A DNA stretch of 8,633 nucleotides from positions 1 to 8,633 of the forward strand of contig CALERA010000299.1 of assembly GCA_937908275.1 (NCBI GenBank), read 5' to 3'. Under the pieces are notes generated by a model, which was not told where the DNA came from, did not search any database, and saw nothing but the letters and a program-made list of their open reading frames with translations. Source of the stretch: an uncultured Desulfarculaceae bacterium. GTDB lineage: Bacteria; Desulfobacterota; Desulfarculia; Desulfarculales; Desulfarculaceae. This document shows, piece after piece, positions 1 to 6,786 of the stretch (position 1 is its first letter; each line of letters opens with the position of its first letter). Position numbers and translations under genes: made by a program.

Positions 1-2
1 TC

Positions 3-746
3 CACTGCAACAGCGCGTCCTACCTGGGACCCAACAAGTGGTACAGCGAGGACCCGGTCAAGTACAAGGTCTTCCACCCCGACAACATCATCATTTCCAA
101 CCGGCAGACCAACACCAGCTGCATCATCGAGAAGGCCACCGGCAAGATCGTCTGGCAGATCGGCCCCTACTACTACCGGGACAGCAAGTGGGAGTTCGGC
201 GGCAAGGTCTACGACAGCGCCTACAAGAACCTTGAGCAGATCGTCGGCCAGCACCACACCCACATGATCCCCAAGGGCCTGCCCGGCGAGGGCAACATCA
301 TGATCTACGACAACGGCGGCTACGCGGGCTATGGTCCGCGCAACCCCGGCGCCCATTGGGGATGGTCCGACGCCCGCCGCGACTACTCCCGGGTCATCGA
401 GTTCGACCCGCGCAGCCTGGAGATCGTCTGGGAGCACTCGGCCAAGCAGATGGGCCAGCGCAACAAGTACCAGTTCTACAGCGACTACGTCAGCTCGGCC
501 CAGCGCCTGCCCAATGGCAACACCCTGATCACCAACGGCGCGGTGGGGCAGCTCCAGGAGGTCACTCCCGAGCACGAGGTGGTCTGGGAGTACATCAGCC
601 CCTACTACAGCCAGAACGGCAAGTACAACCTGGTCTACCGGGCCTACCGCGCCCCCTATGACTACGTGCCCCAGTTGAACAAGCCGGAGGAGAAGGCGGT
701 GATTCCGCCGGAGAACACCACCTTCCGCATTCAACCCCAAGGCTAG
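3..746 (+). CDS. Arylsulfotransferase-like (ASST family) protein, C-terminal part
   Basis: The reading frame is open from the window edge to TAG at 744-746, giving the last 247 residues; the start lies outside the window. The pattern is that of ASST-family beta-propeller proteins: repeated 'tGKIVWqiG' and 'leIVWEhs/evVWEY' blade strands, an HxNS-like start (HCNSASY), a GQHHTHMIPKG segment followed by GNIMIYDNGG, and SAQRLPNGNTLITNG near the end. In characterised ASST enzymes, exported propellers transfer a sulfuryl group between phenolic compounds using active-site histidines; the GQHHTH segment is the likely active-site region here, although I cannot assign the catalytic residue. Many proteins annotated this way have no tested activity. 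A hairpin and an exported HhH protein gene follow at once, so they may be co-transcribed. Confidence is good for the family and low for the substrate. Confidence 0.8.
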   Translation, partial: HCNSASYLGPNKWYSEDPVKYKVFHPDNIIISNRQTNTSCIIEKATGKIVWQIGPYYYRDSKWEFGGKVYDSAYKNLEQIVGQHHTHMIPKGLPGEGNIMIYDNGGYAGYGPRNPGAHWGWSDARRDYSRVIEFDPRSLEIVWEHSAKQMGQRNKYQFYSDYVSSAQRLPNGNTLITNGAVGQLQEVTPEHEVVWEYISPYYSQNGKYNLVYRAYRAPYDYVPQLNKPEEKAVIPPENTTFRIQPQG

Positions 747-752
747 TCCGGT

Positions 753-786
753 CCCGGGGGAGGGGCTATGGCCCCTCTCCCCCGGG
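753..786 (+). other. Intercistronic GC-rich hairpin
   Basis: The left arm (753-766) and right arm (771-786) are complementary except for a two-base bulge in the right arm, with a TATG loop. It lies 6 bases after the ASST stop and ends 26 bases before the HhH gene start. No T-tract follows, so it may be an attenuating or mRNA-stabilising hairpin rather than a full intrinsic terminator. An ATG in its loop (768) is in frame with the next gene but is not a credible start. Confidence 0.5.
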
Positions 787-812
787 CCGATCCCCGGCAG
801 CGGAGAAGAAAG

Positions 813-1151
813 ATGCTCAAAACCAAGCGCGTGTTGCTCATGACCCTGGCCCTGGCCGTGTTGCTGGCCGGCCTGGCCGGCCTGGCCCAGGCCGGCGGCA
901 AGATCGTCAGCTTCAACAAGGCCAGCGCCCAGGAAATCATGGCCATCGAAGGCTTGAAGATTCCCGAGAGCCTGGCCAAGTCCATCGTGGAGCACCGGAC
1001 CAAGAACGGCCCCTTCAAGAAGCCGGAGGACCTGCTCAAGGTGCCGGGCATGACCCAGGATTTCATCGAGAAGCTCAATCCGGTGATGAAGGATGGCGAC
1101 GTGGTCTTCGACCCGGACGCCGAGCCGACCCTGGCCCCCTCCAAGTGTTGA
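813..1151 (+). CDS. Exported ComEA-like helix-hairpin-helix protein (HhH-1)
   Basis: 112 residues. The ATG at 813 is preferred because GGAGAAG (802-808) precedes it and it opens a clean Sec signal peptide: KTKR, a leucine/alanine-rich core, and a likely cut after AQA at residue 27. The in-frame ATG at 768 sits in a hairpin loop and would spoil the signal. Residues 31-90 match the tandem HhH layout of ComEA: 'FNKASAQEI', 'GLKIPESLAKSIVEHR', 'NGPFKKPEDLLKVPGM'. ComEA is an envelope DNA receptor, but its hairpins have GxG-type glycine pairs, while here they read GLK and GMT. DNA binding is therefore doubtful; a structural role like that of the exported HhH protein PsbU is an alternative. The acidic tail ends in a terminal Cys (SKC). 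A paralogue (5971-6288) lies in the downstream operon. Confidence 0.8.
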   Translation: MLKTKRVLLMTLALAVLLAGLAGLAQAGGKIVSFNKASAQEIMAIEGLKIPESLAKSIVEHRTKNGPFKKPEDLLKVPGMTQDFIEKLNPVMKDGDVVFDPDAEPTLAPSKC

Positions 1152-1222
1152 TCGGGATGGCTGTTCCTCCTTGCCCGTTCAGCTGACCCTCGTCTGACCC
1201 CAACACCTCTCCTCCTCCTCCT

Positions 1223-1254
1223 GACGGAAGCGCGGCGCCTGCCGCGCTTCCGTC
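1223..1254 (+). terminator. Hairpin terminator candidate after HhH-1
   Basis: Perfect 14-bp inverted repeat (1223-1236 with 1241-1254) around a GCCT loop, 71 bases after the HhH-1 stop. It is preceded by a pyrimidine-rich CTCCTCCTCC run. The downstream sequence ACCCCCTTGG has only a weak T-tract, so termination may be partial or Rho-assisted, but the position between two gene groups fits an end of transcript. Confidence 0.65.
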
Positions 1255-1472
1255 ACCCCCTTGGCGCATGGCTGAGCGCCGGAGCGCACTGCCCGCCACC
1301 GCCTCTGTGCGGACCCCCGCACAAGCCCGGCCGCGAGCCCAGGGAGGCGCGATGTTGATCTGGAGTAATGATTAGTTAATCCGAGATGATAACCATGAGG
1401 AGCGGGGTTGGAACGCTTCTTGAATCGAGACTGGAAAGGCTTTTCATAACTCAACTGGGAGACAAGGGCTCC
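1255..1472 (+). other. Leader region of the 1473-7505 operon
   Basis: No gene is visible here. A GC-rich part is followed by an AT-richer patch at about 1351-1400, containing the small palindrome ATTAGTTAAT (1371-1380). This is the most likely place for the operon promoter or a regulator site, since the hairpin at 1223-1254 lies upstream. I find no convincing -35/-10 pair; TTGATC (1355-1360) lacks a good partner at 16-18 bases. A frame open from 1386 is in phase with the next gene but has no ribosome-binding site. Confidence 0.35.
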
Positions 1473-4385
1473 ATGGGCGAACGCATCAGAACACTATTGA
1501 CCACGGTGGCCATGACCCTGCTCCTGGCCTGGCCGGGGCCGGCGGCGGCCTCCGCGCAGGAGGACCCCCACGGGCTCTCGCCCGCGGCGGACATGGCCTT
1601 CCTGCCCCACCTGTCCGGCCTGCGCAACAAGACCTACCATAACCAGTATGGCCAGGCCAAAAAGTTGAGCGAGGCGGTGGTGCTGCGCGGCAGTTCCATC
1701 GCCGATGGCCAGGCCAGCGTTCCGGCCGGCGGCCTGTTCTACATCTCCGAGACCTCCGAGGACGCCCGGCCCCTGCTGCGCGATCCCTTCCTGGTCCTGG
1801 GCGAGCACGCCTACCTGGTGGATCTCCAGGGCCGGCAACGGGTGCTGGAGGACGTCAAGCTGAAGAAGGGGCAACGGGTCCCCCTGGGCGAAACCGGCTA
1901 CCGTCTGTGGTTCGACTACTCCACCGACCATTTCGAGAAGCCCTACGCCGAGTTCGCCCTGATCAGCCCCTCTGGCGGCTGGCCGCTGGAATTCCCCATC
2001 GCCACCGAATTCCCCGGCCGTCAGGGCGTGCGCGAACTGGGCCTGAACCAGGGTTACCAGGGCCAGATCAAGAACTTCTACCTGGACCGGGAATACCTCT
2101 ACGGGGCCTCGCGCTTTCTGGCCAAGAAGATCGGCTTTCACGAGGCCGAGTTCGAGCGCATCGAATTCCCCGAGATCACCCAGGCCACCTTTTCCATGAC
2201 CCGGCCCATCGTCCTGGAGCTGCGCCAGGAGGACTACCGCCTCTATTTCGACAAGCGCATCTACGCCTTCCGCCGGCCGGACGGCTACCTGGTGCGGGTG
2301 ACGGATTTCTGGGGGAGCAAGGTCCTGGGCGAGAAGCTGATCAAGCCGGTCTCGGCCCAGGGCTATCAGGACCGTGGCGACGAGAAGGACAAGCACTGCC
2401 TCTACCTGCCCGGGCACGACCTGCGGGTGGAGATCATGCTGCACCCCAGTATGCTCAAGCACTCCGACTTCGTGCCCTGGGCCAGCGGCAAGTCCCACGG
2501 CTGGGACAAGGGCGTGCTGAGCTTCGTCATCTACCGCAACCTGATCACCGTCGACCATGGCCAGCCCTGGCCCCTGGACCCGCGCTACCGGGTGCTCCTG
2601 GAGCCCAACGACAAGACCGGCATGCTGAAAAGACTGGTGCTGGAGAACGCGGGGCCCCTGGTCTTCAGCAACCAGGCCGACTCCCACCCGGGCCCGGTGA
2701 AGTGGTCCGAGTTCTGGAACCGCCCGGCCTTCAAGGTGGTGGCCGGCTCGTTCGACGGCAAGGTGGCCCGCCAGCTCTATCTGCGCGACTACTACCAGAT
2801 GCGCAGCGACAACATGGTCTTCTGGCCCAAGGAGGGGCGGACCAACATTGACTTCTTCGTGGGCAGCTCGCCGGTGCTGGAGCCGGTCCTGGAAAGCTCC
2901 TTCCTGACCCGTCTGGCCGACACCTCCTTTGGCACCGTGGTGGAGGGCAGTCACTTCACCTCCTATCCCCAGGTGGTCTCCGACGCCTCGTTCTACGAGC
3001 CCTCCCACACCGCGCCCTTCGTGCCCCGCCTGAAGGGCCTGACCCGCAAGGTCTTCATGAACCGCAAGGGCGAGCGCCTGCTCACCTCCGAGAGCGTCTA
3101 CATCCGCGGCAGCTACGTGGACTACCGGCAGGGCAAGATCGTCATTCCGCCGGCCGGTCTCTGCTACTCGGCCCGCAACGCCCGCAACATCCGCACCCTG
3201 GCCGGGGAGGCCTTCTTCCTGCTGGGCAAGAAGGGCTACCTGGCCTCCTTCGACGCCGGCACCTTCGTGCGCAAGAACCTCGACCTGGAGCTGTGGAAGA
3301 ACCAGCCCATGGGCGATGGCAACCTGATGTACTGGCAGGACGAGCTGCTGGGGGCGCGCAACAAGGCCCTGCGCTTCACCAAGCACTTCTACCTGGACGA
3401 CCGGCCCGGGGTGGAGCTGAGCCTGATGAAGTACTCCGGCAACCGCTGGGGGGCGCACTTCCTGCTGGCCCAGGGCCTGGACCCCCAGGGCGGCAACCGC
3501 TATCTGCTGCCTGAGATCTTCGCCGAGGGCGCCACCTGGATCATCCCCGAGTACCTGGGCTCCAACTACGCCAAGCTCAAGGAGTTCGGCACCCCGACCA
3601 TCGAGGCCATCACCTTCACCTACCAGCAGCCCAAGGAAGTGGACCTGGCCCCGGGCCAAAGCGCCAAGCTGGGCAAGTATCAGCTGCGCTGCGAGGCGGT
3701 GGACCCGGTGAACCAGACCGTGGGCCTGACCCTGCTGGACGAGGCCGGGCGGGCGGTGGCCAGCAAGACCCTGGGTCCCCTGAACCAGGCCGCCCTGGCC
3801 CTGCTGCCCCAGGACAAGGACACCGCCCGCGGCATGCAACTGGCCCACGACGACGTGCAGGCCGAGTTGATCATCCAGGAGCCCTTCAAGGAGGGCAAGG
3901 CGCGGCTTTCCCTCTTCACTCATCTGCAGCGCCTGGAGCGCGACACGCCCTATGAATTCGATCCGCGCTTCATGGTCCGGCCCGATGTCTGCGGCCACTG
4001 CTACCAGCTCAACGAGATCCTCCTGGACAACCCCGAGCCCATCGTGCTGGACATGGACCATCCGGTCTACGAGGGTCCCAAGGGCGAGGACGGCCAGCCC
4101 CTGTTCCGCCTCGTCATCGATGCCTTCGACGGCGAGATGATCCAGGCCTGGCACATCGAGACCGAGGTGGACGGCAAGGTCAACCGCTCCGACAACCTGG
4201 CCTTCCGGCCCCGCAACAACCTGGACGTGCTGGTGGGCGTCAACGGCACCACCGAGGGCTTCCTGCGGCTGTCCATGCTGCCGCGCCTGGGCTTCATCGA
4301 GTATTGGCGGACCGGCGGCCACCAGGCCGGCGAGAAGCTCTCGGGGTCGGTCAACACCGGCGGTTCGGCGCACATCCCCCGCTAG
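1473..4385 (+). CDS. Large exported protein of unknown family with an internal tandem duplication
   Basis: 970 residues. The ATG at 1473 is chosen because residues 1-28 form a typical signal peptide (ERIR, hydrophobic TLLTTVAMTLLLAW, cut near ASA-28) and GGGAGA/AAGGG lie just upstream. I do not recognise the family. The mature part consists of two diverged copies of one module. Copy 1 starts at about residue 43 (FLPHLSGL) and copy 2 at 516 (FVPRLKGL). Matching landmarks follow: 'SEAVVLRGS' and 'SESVYIRGS'; 'VPAGGLFY' and 'IPPAGLCY'; 'DPFLVLGEHAYL' and 'EAFFLLGKKGYL'; and near the module ends 'SFDG...RSDNM' (427-447) and 'AFDG...RSDNL' (885-908). The spacing of 458-473 residues covers nearly the whole protein. 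It is rich in aromatic and beta-type segments, with no membrane helix after the signal. Cysteines are few (309, 564, 740, 840, 843), the last two forming CGHC in copy 2 only. It is first in a seven-gene operon with a transporter, a cytochrome and a putative selenoprotein. Confidence 0.88.
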   Translation: MGERIRTLLTTVAMTLLLAWPGPAAASAQEDPHGLSPAADMAFLPHLSGLRNKTYHNQYGQAKKLSEAVVLRGSSIADGQASVPAGGLFYISETSEDARPLLRDPFLVLGEHAYLVDLQGRQRVLEDVKLKKGQRVPLGETGYRLWFDYSTDHFEKPYAEFALISPSGGWPLEFPIATEFPGRQGVRELGLNQGYQGQIKNFYLDREYLYGASRFLAKKIGFHEAEFERIEFPEITQATFSMTRPIVLELRQEDYRLYFDKRIYAFRRPDGYLVRVTDFWGSKVLGEKLIKPVSAQGYQDRGDEKDKHCLYLPGHDLRVEIMLHPSMLKHSDFVPWASGKSHGWDKGVLSFVIYRNLITVDHGQPWPLDPRYRVLLEPNDKTGMLKRLVLENAGPLVFSNQADSHPGPVKWSEFWNRPAFKVVAGSFDGKVARQLYLRDYYQMRSDNMVFWPKEGRTNIDFFVGSSPVLEPVLESSFLTRLADTSFGTVVEGSHFTSYPQVVSDASFYEPSHTAPFVPRLKGLTRKVFMNRKGERLLTSESVYIRGSYVDYRQGKIVIPPAGLCYSARNARNIRTLAGEAFFLLGKKGYLASFDAGTFVRKNLDLELWKNQPMGDGNLMYWQDELLGARNKALRFTKHFYLDDRPGVELSLMKYSGNRWGAHFLLAQGLDPQGGNRYLLPEIFAEGATWIIPEYLGSNYAKLKEFGTPTIEAITFTYQQPKEVDLAPGQSAKLGKYQLRCEAVDPVNQTVGLTLLDEAGRAVASKTLGPLNQAALALLPQDKDTARGMQLAHDDVQAELIIQEPFKEGKARLSLFTHLQRLERDTPYEFDPRFMVRPDVCGHCYQLNEILLDNPEPIVLDMDHPVYEGPKGEDGQPLFRLVIDAFDGEMIQAWHIETEVDGKVNRSDNLAFRPRNNLDVLVGVNGTTEGFLRLSMLPRLGFIEYWRTGGHQAGEKLSGSVNTGGSAHIPR

Positions 4386-4427
4386 GGGGCCGGGCGCCCA
4401 TCTCAAGACAAGGGACACAGACCAGCC

Positions 4428-5582
4428 ATGTCAGCCAACGCTGCCGTCTACGAACAAAACCGGCGCTCGTTCCTGAGCTCCCTGTACAGCTTCCGGGAGG
4501 CGCTGCCCGGCCTGTTGGCCATGCTCTTCATCGCCGTCTTCGCCAACAACCTGCCCGGGGTCCCCAACCCCCTCACCCTGGAGAACCTCTTCTATTGGCT
4601 GGACGGCGTGATCGGCCCCCTGAACCATCAGCCCTTCAGCAAGATCATGAACTCCAACTTCGTGTGGAACCCCCTGCTGCTGGGGCTGTTGATCGCCAAC
4701 ATCTTCGGGGTGCCGGACGCCTGGAAGCGCGGGCTCAGCTACATCCACATGCTCATGCCCCTGGGCATCATCATGCTGGCCCCCCACTTCATGATCTTCC
4801 ACGCCTTCAAGCTGGGGGCCGCGCCCATCGTCCTGTGCCTGGCCTCGCTGTTCATCACCGCCAGCCTGACCCTGCTGCTGGCCAGGTGGCTCAAGCTGGA
4901 CGACCGCCAGGGCTCCATCATCGCCGGCGGCCTGTCCACCGGCGACCCCCACGTCTGCGCCATCCTGATGCCCCTGATCAAGGCCAAGGGCGGCCAGGTG
5001 GTCAACTCCCTGGCCGGCATCATCGTCTTCGGCCTGTTGGCCATGAACCTGCTGCCCCTGCTGGGCTCCTGGCTGGAGCTGCCGGAAAAGTATTTCGGGC
5101 TGGCCGCCGTCCTGGGGGTGGGCAATGGGCACCAGGCCCTGTACGCGGCCTTTGATCTGGGCTACGAGGCCGGACGCTACGCCCAGTGGTTCGACGTGGG
5201 CCGCCACGTGGTCATGCCGGCCGGGTTCCTCTACGTGTTCATCGTGATGTTCATCCGCCAGCGGCGCTACCAGTCCGACCCCACGGTGCTGGCCACCCGG
5301 GGCATCAACCAGTTCCCGCTCTGGCTGGGGGTCTTCATCTTCCTCTGGGTGCTGGCCGCCCTGCACCTGTTCAAGGAGCCCGCCCACCACGCGGTCTTCA
5401 ACCTGGTCAAGTGGGACTTCTCCCTGGCCGCCGGGGCCCTGGGCCTCAGCCTCTCCTGGCGGGACATCGGCGCCTGGGGCTTCAAGGGCTTTTTGGTCAC
5501 CTGCATCGCCGGGCTGATCCGCATCGTGCTGTTGCTCGCGGCCATCGCGGTTTGCGTCAAGACCGGCCTGCTGGCGGTCTAG
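4428..5582 (+). CDS. YeiH-family (UPF0324) integral membrane protein, putative sulfate/anion exporter
   Basis: 384 residues with about ten hydrophobic segments, for example near 28-45, 82-98, 107-125, 131-154, 193-213, 262-277, 297-315 and 354-378. Family-like features include LPGLL at the N terminus, NPLLLGLLIANIFG (81-94), 'PLIKAK' followed by 'IIVFGLLAMNLLPLLG', and a GNGHQ...AAFDLGYEAG segment (232-249) matching the VHExxQ...GEEAG block of YeiH proteins, then FPLW at about 296. YeiH proteins are often annotated as sulfate exporters, but the substrate is poorly established. The usual glycine-rich G-T-x-x-C-G segment reads STGDPHVCA (170-178), a notable divergence that keeps one Cys. It starts 42 bases after the 970-residue gene; AAGGGA precedes the ATG at a slightly long distance. 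Its TAG overlaps the AGGAGG of the next gene, implying coupled translation. Confidence 0.75.
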   Translation: MSANAAVYEQNRRSFLSSLYSFREALPGLLAMLFIAVFANNLPGVPNPLTLENLFYWLDGVIGPLNHQPFSKIMNSNFVWNPLLLGLLIANIFGVPDAWKRGLSYIHMLMPLGIIMLAPHFMIFHAFKLGAAPIVLCLASLFITASLTLLLARWLKLDDRQGSIIAGGLSTGDPHVCAILMPLIKAKGGQVVNSLAGIIVFGLLAMNLLPLLGSWLELPEKYFGLAAVLGVGNGHQALYAAFDLGYEAGRYAQWFDVGRHVVMPAGFLYVFIVMFIRQRRYQSDPTVLATRGINQFPLWLGVFIFLWVLAALHLFKEPAHHAVFNLVKWDFSLAAGALGLSLSWRDIGAWGFKGFLVTCIAGLIRIVLLLAAIAVCVKTGLLAV

Positions 5583-5591
5583 GAGGTGGAA

Positions 5592-5744
5592 ATGGAGCTT
5601 AATCCCCGGACCACGGACCCCCAGGGGTTCGACTACATGGCCAACAGCGGGCGGGAGGAGCAGGACCGCGACACCTGCGGCCTGATCCTGGCCCTGATCC
5701 TGGTGCTGTCGCTCACCGCCTTGCAGTACCTCGGTCTCTACTAG
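5592..5744 (+). CDS. Small single-helix membrane protein (50 residues)
   Basis: The product begins MELNPRTTDPQGFDYMANSG. An acidic, polar N-terminal half with a charged EEQDRDTC stretch is followed by one transmembrane helix (about residues 30-46) and a short YLGLY tail. The start is firm: a perfect AGGAGG (5581-5586) overlaps the stop codon of the YeiH-type gene and lies five bases before the ATG. A single Cys (29) sits at the membrane edge. I know no family for it. Its position directly after the transporter gene, with the next small gene 11 bases later, suggests an accessory subunit or assembly factor of that transporter. This is inferred from context only. Confidence 0.75.
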   Translation: MELNPRTTDPQGFDYMANSGREEQDRDTCGLILALILVLSLTALQYLGLY

Positions 5745-5755
5745 GGAGGTGGGGA

Positions 5756-5953
5756 GTGTTCAACCTGGCGGTTTTTTGCGGCCTGGCCGTGCTGTTGTTC
5801 CTGGCCTCGACGGCCGCTCTCTACATGGGGTTGTTCAAGGCCCATCGCGCGGGCAAGACCCCGGGCGTGAAAGCGCTCAGCGGGGTGGCCGCCGGGGCTC
5901 TGGCGGGTGTGTTCTGGTTCTACGCCTACAGTTTCACTTACCTGGGCTGGTAA
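5756..5953 (+). CDS. Small two-helix membrane protein (65 residues)
   Basis: Uses a GTG start at 5756, five bases after a strong GGGAGGT (5744-5750) that abuts the previous stop. Two hydrophobic helices (about 3-25 and 42-62) are joined by a basic loop (FKAHRAGKTPGVK), so by the positive-inside rule both ends face the periplasm. The protein ends with an aromatic-rich FWFYAYSFTYLGW. The family is not recognised. It lies between another tiny membrane protein and an exported HhH protein, all in one operon, so it is probably a small subunit of the same membrane complex. The stop is TAA at 5951-5953, 17 bases before the next start. Confidence 0.7.
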   Translation: MFNLAVFCGLAVLLFLASTAALYMGLFKAHRAGKTPGVKALSGVAAGALAGVFWFYAYSFTYLGW

Positions 5954-5970
5954 GCAGCGGAGGATTCGGC

Positions 5971-6288
5971 ATGTTGAGGAAAGTCGTTTCGGTGTTGACG
6001 GTGATGATGCTCATTCTCGCGGCGACCGTGGCCTTGTCCGCCGACACCAAGCCCCCCGCCAAGTTCAAGGACGGCAAGCTCAACCTGAACCTGGCCACCA
6101 TGGAGGACCTGGTCAAGGTGCCGGGTCTCAACAAGGACCTGGCGGAGAAGATCCTGAACGCGCGCAAGAAGACCACCGAGTTCGTGGACATCGAGGAGCT
6201 GAAGGACATCGACGGCATCGACGAGGCGCTCTTCCGCAAGCTCAAGAACCAGGTCTTCGTGGAACCGGCCGCGGGCTGCAACTGTTAG
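5971..6288 (+). CDS. Exported helix-hairpin-helix protein (HhH-2)
   Basis: 105 residues. ATG 5971 has GGAGG (5959-5963) seven bases upstream and begins a signal peptide (MLRK, hydrophobic core, cut near LSA-24). Residues 37-97 show a ComEA-like tandem HhH fold: LNLNLATMEDLVKVPGL, then KDLAEKILNARKK, then 'EELKDIDGIDEALFRKL'. As in the protein at 813-1151, the hairpins (PGLN, DGID) lack the second glycine of the DNA-contacting GxG motif, so a structural or protein-binding role seems more likely than DNA uptake. It ends in CNC, giving two cysteines in the last three residues. It is a diverged paralogue of HhH-1, now placed next to a cytochrome gene. A longer reading in the same frame (from 5749) runs across the 65-residue gene and is rejected. 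Confidence 0.82.
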   Translation: MLRKVVSVLTVMMLILAATVALSADTKPPAKFKDGKLNLNLATMEDLVKVPGLNKDLAEKILNARKKTTEFVDIEELKDIDGIDEALFRKLKNQVFVEPAAGCNC

Positions 6289-6297
6289 GGGCGAACC

Positions 6298-6786
6298 ATG
6301 CGGACGAGGTTGATCGGCCTGGCCCTGGCGGGGCTGGGCCTGGCGGTGGGGCCGAACCTGGCCGCGCGCGCGGAGATTTTGGGCGACTATCTCGGCTATC
6401 GCGCCTGCCAGGAGTGTCACGCGGAGATCGTGGCCAGTTGGCAAAAGACGCCCCACGCCCACGCCTTCGCGGGCCTGAAAAGGCAGGGCGAGGAAAAGCA
6501 GGGCATTCCCGGCTGCGTGCGCTGCCACGTAGTGGCCTTTGAGCAGGACGGCGGGTTCATCGACATGGGCCTGACGCCCGAGCTGGCCGACGTGCAGTGC
6601 GAGGCCTGCCACGGCCCCGGCAAAAAGCACGTGGAGGCCGGCGGCGACGGGCAGATCGTGGCCAAGCCGGACGCCAACTCCTGCCGGGTCTGCCACACCG
6701 AGGGCCAGGACAAGAATTTCGATTACCAGCGCAAGAGCAAGCTGGTCCATGATCTTGCCAAGGGCGGCAAGAAGGGAGCCAAGTGA
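6298..6786 (+). CDS. Exported tetraheme cytochrome c (cytochrome c554-like)
   Basis: 162 residues with a signal peptide (MRTR plus a hydrophobic segment, cut near residue 25). Four CxxCH haem-binding sites are visible: CQECH (37-41), CVRCH (73-77), CEACH (101-105) and CRVCH (129-133). The 'Y..CQECHAEIVASWQKTPHAHAF' segment is typical of the cytochrome c554 and related multihaem family, in which the His after W supplies a distal ligand; H53, H55 and H111 are candidates here. The protein should carry electrons in the periplasm. No catalytic module is attached, so it is likely an electron carrier for a partner. The basic C terminus (KGGKKGAK) could aid docking. The start follows TAGGGG (6286-6291), the stop of HhH-2 fused with a Shine-Dalgarno-like run. 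Its TGA overlaps the next start by one base (TGATG), implying coupling to the DUF1573-type gene. Confidence 0.9.
   Translation: MRTRLIGLALAGLGLAVGPNLAARAEILGDYLGYRACQECHAEIVASWQKTPHAHAFAGLKRQGEEKQGIPGCVRCHVVAFEQDGGFIDMGLTPELADVQCEACHGPGKKHVEAGGDGQIVAKPDANSCRVCHTEGQDKNFDYQRKSKLVHDLAKGGKKGAK

Noticed and set aside
1149..1355. HhH-1 stop TGA (after a Cys codon) as another selenocysteine with a C-terminal extension
   Set aside because: The extension is low-complexity and runs through the 14-bp hairpin at 1223-1254, and no suitable SECIS hairpin follows the TGA. It is an ordinary stop.
1386..1472. Longer start for the 970-residue protein
   Set aside because: There is no ribosome-binding site, and the 29 extra residues would bury the signal peptide that begins at 1473.
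1494..4418. 974-residue open frame on the minus strand opposite the large gene
   Set aside because: It mirrors the codon pattern of a GC-rich gene and gives a low-complexity Gln/His/Gly/Leu-rich product with no signal or domain; the plus-strand frame has a signal peptide and internal repeats.
4431..5390. 319-residue minus-strand frame opposite the YeiH-type gene
   Set aside because: Low-complexity Gln/Gly/His-rich shadow of a well-supported membrane protein gene.
5749..5970. Longer start for HhH-2
   Set aside because: It overlaps the 65-residue membrane-protein gene in another frame, while ATG 5971 has its own GGAGG and signal peptide.
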